The position numbers and the translations under genes were made by a program. DNA of 15,700 nucleotides from JAAFJT01 sp043744275. GTDB lineage: Bacteria > Bacteroidota > Bacteroidia > Chitinophagales > Saprospiraceae. This document shows positions 15,019 to 15,700 of this stretch, one piece after another (the first letter of the stretch is position 1; each line of letters starts with the position of its first letter). The stretch spans positions 1 through 15,700 of the forward strand of contig JAYTUY010000223.1 in assembly GCA_043744275.1 (NCBI GenBank). Reading direction: 5' to 3'. The notes under the pieces were generated by a model. It had not been told where the DNA came from. It saw only the letters and a program-made list of their open reading frames with translations, and did not search any database.

Positions 15019-15277
15019 TTTTATTGCAAATGCGAATAATGGGTTTGCCAAGGGCATTCCTTCGGAAGAAAATGCCGTTAGGCATATCATATCGGTAGAA
15101 AGTGTCGAAAAATCTGTTGTAAGTCCCAGAGGGACGATATATCTAATGATGAATATATAGTGGCTACGCCACTTTAACGTGCTTTTGATTTGTTTACTAC
15201 CGATATTCCATGCCTAACGGCATTTTCTTCCGAAGGAATGCCCTTGGCAAACCTTTTATTCGCATTTCAAAATAAAA
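15019..15277. mobile_element. Palindromic MITE-like or structured-RNA element with 44-bp perfect inverted repeats
   Basis: A 44-bp segment at 15042-15085 is repeated in exact inverse at 15210-15253. Outside it, weaker pairing reaches 15019 and 15277; inside, ATATCGGTAG pairs again after a 3-nt break. Each arm holds its own small hairpin, GGCATTCC-TTCG-GAAG...AATGCC on the left, closing a C(UUCG)G tetraloop when transcribed. The central part has GTCCCAGAGGGAC (about 15123-15135) and AGTGGCTACGCCACT (15159-15173), two further perfect hairpins. There is no transposase and I see no target duplication. The design fits a non-autonomous element or a structured RNA. Confidence 0.65.
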
Positions 15278-15291
15278 TATACTCAAAATAA

Positions 15292-15462
15292 AAACTAAAC
15301 CTATGCAATAATACAGGCTCACCTTTTAATACTGCCTTGAAAAACTTAATGATGAAAGCTAAAATCGGGGATAAATTTGAATTCACGAATATTAAAACAA
15401 GGTGTCCAGGGGATTCCGTTTCAAGAGACGGCAATACACTCACTTATGTGGTGAAGAGTTGA
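15292..15462 (+). pseudogene. Open C-terminal remnant of an unknown protein (possibly GldM-like)
   Basis: A frame open from 15292 to a TGA at 15460 encodes NTGSPFNTALKNLMMKAK and then IGDKFEFTNIKTRCPGDSVS and a short ending TLTYVVKS. The first ATG is at 15349 (37 residues). The ending, with its GDKFxFxNIK...CPGD pattern, reminds me of the C-terminal domain of GldM-type gliding/type IX secretion proteins, but this is recollection, not a comparison. The upstream part would have been replaced by the palindromic element that ends 15 bp before. It may equally be a short orphan gene. Confidence 0.35.
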
Positions 15463-15495
15463 AATGCTCTTTAAAATGCTTGAATTTTGAAGACA

Positions 15496-15508
15496 ATACT
15501 GAGGGGGT
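15496..15508 (+). repeat. Dispersed word copy 14 (five-G form)
   Basis: The plus strand reads ATACTGAGGGGGT. The copy is intergenic, 43 bp before copy 15 and in the same orientation. Confidence 0.92.
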
Positions 15509-15526
15509 GTCAGCCTTTTCTTTAAA

Positions 15527-15564
15527 AAAAGTAGCCGAATACTGAGGGGTATTCGGCTACTTTT
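15527..15564. terminator. Terminator whose loop and upper stem are the dispersed word
   Basis: A perfect 16-bp stem (15527-15542 with 15549-15564) has a 6-nt loop, TGAGGG. On the minus strand it is followed by seven T, so it terminates the gene entering from the right edge, 28 bp after its stop. On the plus strand the stem ends in TTTT. The word ATACTGAGGGGTAT (15539-15552) forms the loop and the top four pairs. Confidence 0.9.
15539..15552 (+). repeat. Dispersed word copy 15 (four-G form) in a terminator loop
   Basis: The plus strand reads ATACTGAGGGGTAT. Its own ends ATAC and GTAT pair with each other. Confidence 0.9.
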
Positions 15565-15591
15565 CACTTTTCATTATTAACTTTTCACTAA

Positions 15592-15700
15592 TCAAGACAC
15601 CATCACATCCACCGCTGCGGTATAATCGCTCTTCATAGAGTCAGGACCAATAGTTTTACTGCGAATCGATATTTTTGTACCGAACGGATAAGTGAGTTCC
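15592..15700 (-). CDS. C-terminus of an unknown protein, cut by the window edge
   Basis: From the right edge an open frame on the minus strand encodes 35 residues, ending SIRSKTIGPDSMKSDYTAAVDVMVS and a TGA at 15594-15592. The segment alternates polar and hydrophobic residues like a beta-rich end domain. I do not recognise a family. The stop followed 28 bp later by a strong terminator supports a real gene end. Confidence 0.6.
   Translation of the reverse strand, partial: ELTYPFGTKISIRSKTIGPDSMKSDYTAAVDVMVS

Larger units (their letters stand above)
14771..15591. other. Long stretch without an intact gene, holding repeats and a remnant
   Basis: About 820 bp. From the left it holds the regulator's leader with a TGTTAA direct repeat (to about 14880) and an AT-rich part. 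Then come two GC-richer TGTCA(A/C)TGCGAG units (14943-14993), a palindromic element (15019-15277), an open remnant (15292-15462), two copies of the dispersed word (15496, 15539) and a terminator (15527-15564). I see no tRNA, no transposase and no CRISPR. Confidence 0.7.

Noticed and set aside
835..15552. The dispersed word as a Chi-type or KOPS-type oriented signal
   Set aside because: Such signals are 5-8 bp and biased to one strand relative to replication. Here 8 copies face one way and 7 the other, and the word is 13-14 bp. A bias over the whole replichore cannot be tested in this window.
835..15552. The GAGGGGG part of the word as a Shine-Dalgarno site
   Set aside because: No copy lies 5-12 bp before a credible start codon, and starts here follow A-rich leaders as usual in Bacteroidota.
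835..15552. The dispersed word as a CRISPR array or transposon end
   Set aside because: Spacing is irregular (43 bp to over 2 kb), flanks are unrelated, orientation is mixed and there are no cas genes or target duplications.
14771..15591. A tRNA or known riboswitch in the long intergenic region
   Set aside because: No cloverleaf, CCA-adjacent acceptor stem or familiar riboswitch core is visible; the folds present belong to the palindromic element and the terminator.

Overview
The window reads as a low-GC chromosome segment of a member of the Bacteroidota. Four kinds of evidence agree. Several genes carry promoters of the Bacteroidota form TTTG-N19/20-TAnnTTTG. Starts lack Shine-Dalgarno sequences and sit behind A-rich leaders. 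The protein set is typical of the phylum (a PUR/DUF3276 protein, a ComEC without a recognisable nuclease domain, ParC, bacterial GH3, WG repeats, an RprY-like regulator). The rpsF-rpsR-rplI cluster has no priB or ssb. I cannot place it below phylum with confidence; Saprospiria or Cytophagia-like lineages are plausible.

Layout. At 1-56 is the start of a divergent gene running off the left edge. At 220-5236 (+) lie a PUR-domain/Myb-like protein, ComEC, a membrane-anchored protein with four ComEA-type helix-hairpin-helix repeats, and an MltA-type lytic transglycosylase. At 5313-10623 (-) lie ParC, a GH3-family protein and a lipoprotein related to beta-carbonic anhydrase that has lost two zinc ligands. 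At 10746-12270 (+) is the ribosomal protein operon rpsF-rpsR-rplI with promoter and terminator. At 12344-13846 (+) are a secreted NTF2-like protein and a WG-repeat protein. At 14048-14770 (-) is an orphan OmpR-type response regulator. From 14771 to 15591 there is no intact gene: it holds GC-richer interspersed repeats, a 259-bp palindromic element and a small coding remnant. The 3' end of a minus-strand gene enters at 15592.

The outstanding signal is a dispersed 13-14 bp word, ATACTGAGGGGGT (four copies have four G and read ATACTGAGGGGTA, three of them ending TAT). It occurs 15 times in 15.7 kb, about once per kilobase, in both orientations (8 forward, 7 reverse). Ten copies lie inside six genes, using all five stop-free reading frames. 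Five are intergenic. Two of these form a perfect inverted repeat that is the probable terminator of the GH3 gene, and another forms the loop and top of the stem of a second terminator. The shared 9-mer ACTGAGGGG would be expected about 0.1 times by chance. Spacing, lack of orientation bias, insertion into coding sequence and inverted pairs at terminators are the hallmarks of DNA uptake sequences of Neisseria and Pasteurellaceae. I know of no such system described in Bacteroidota. The window also carries comEC, a ComEA-like HhH protein and a PUR-domain protein (a fold whose eukaryotic members bind G-rich single strands) in one probable transcription unit. Their link to the word is inference only.
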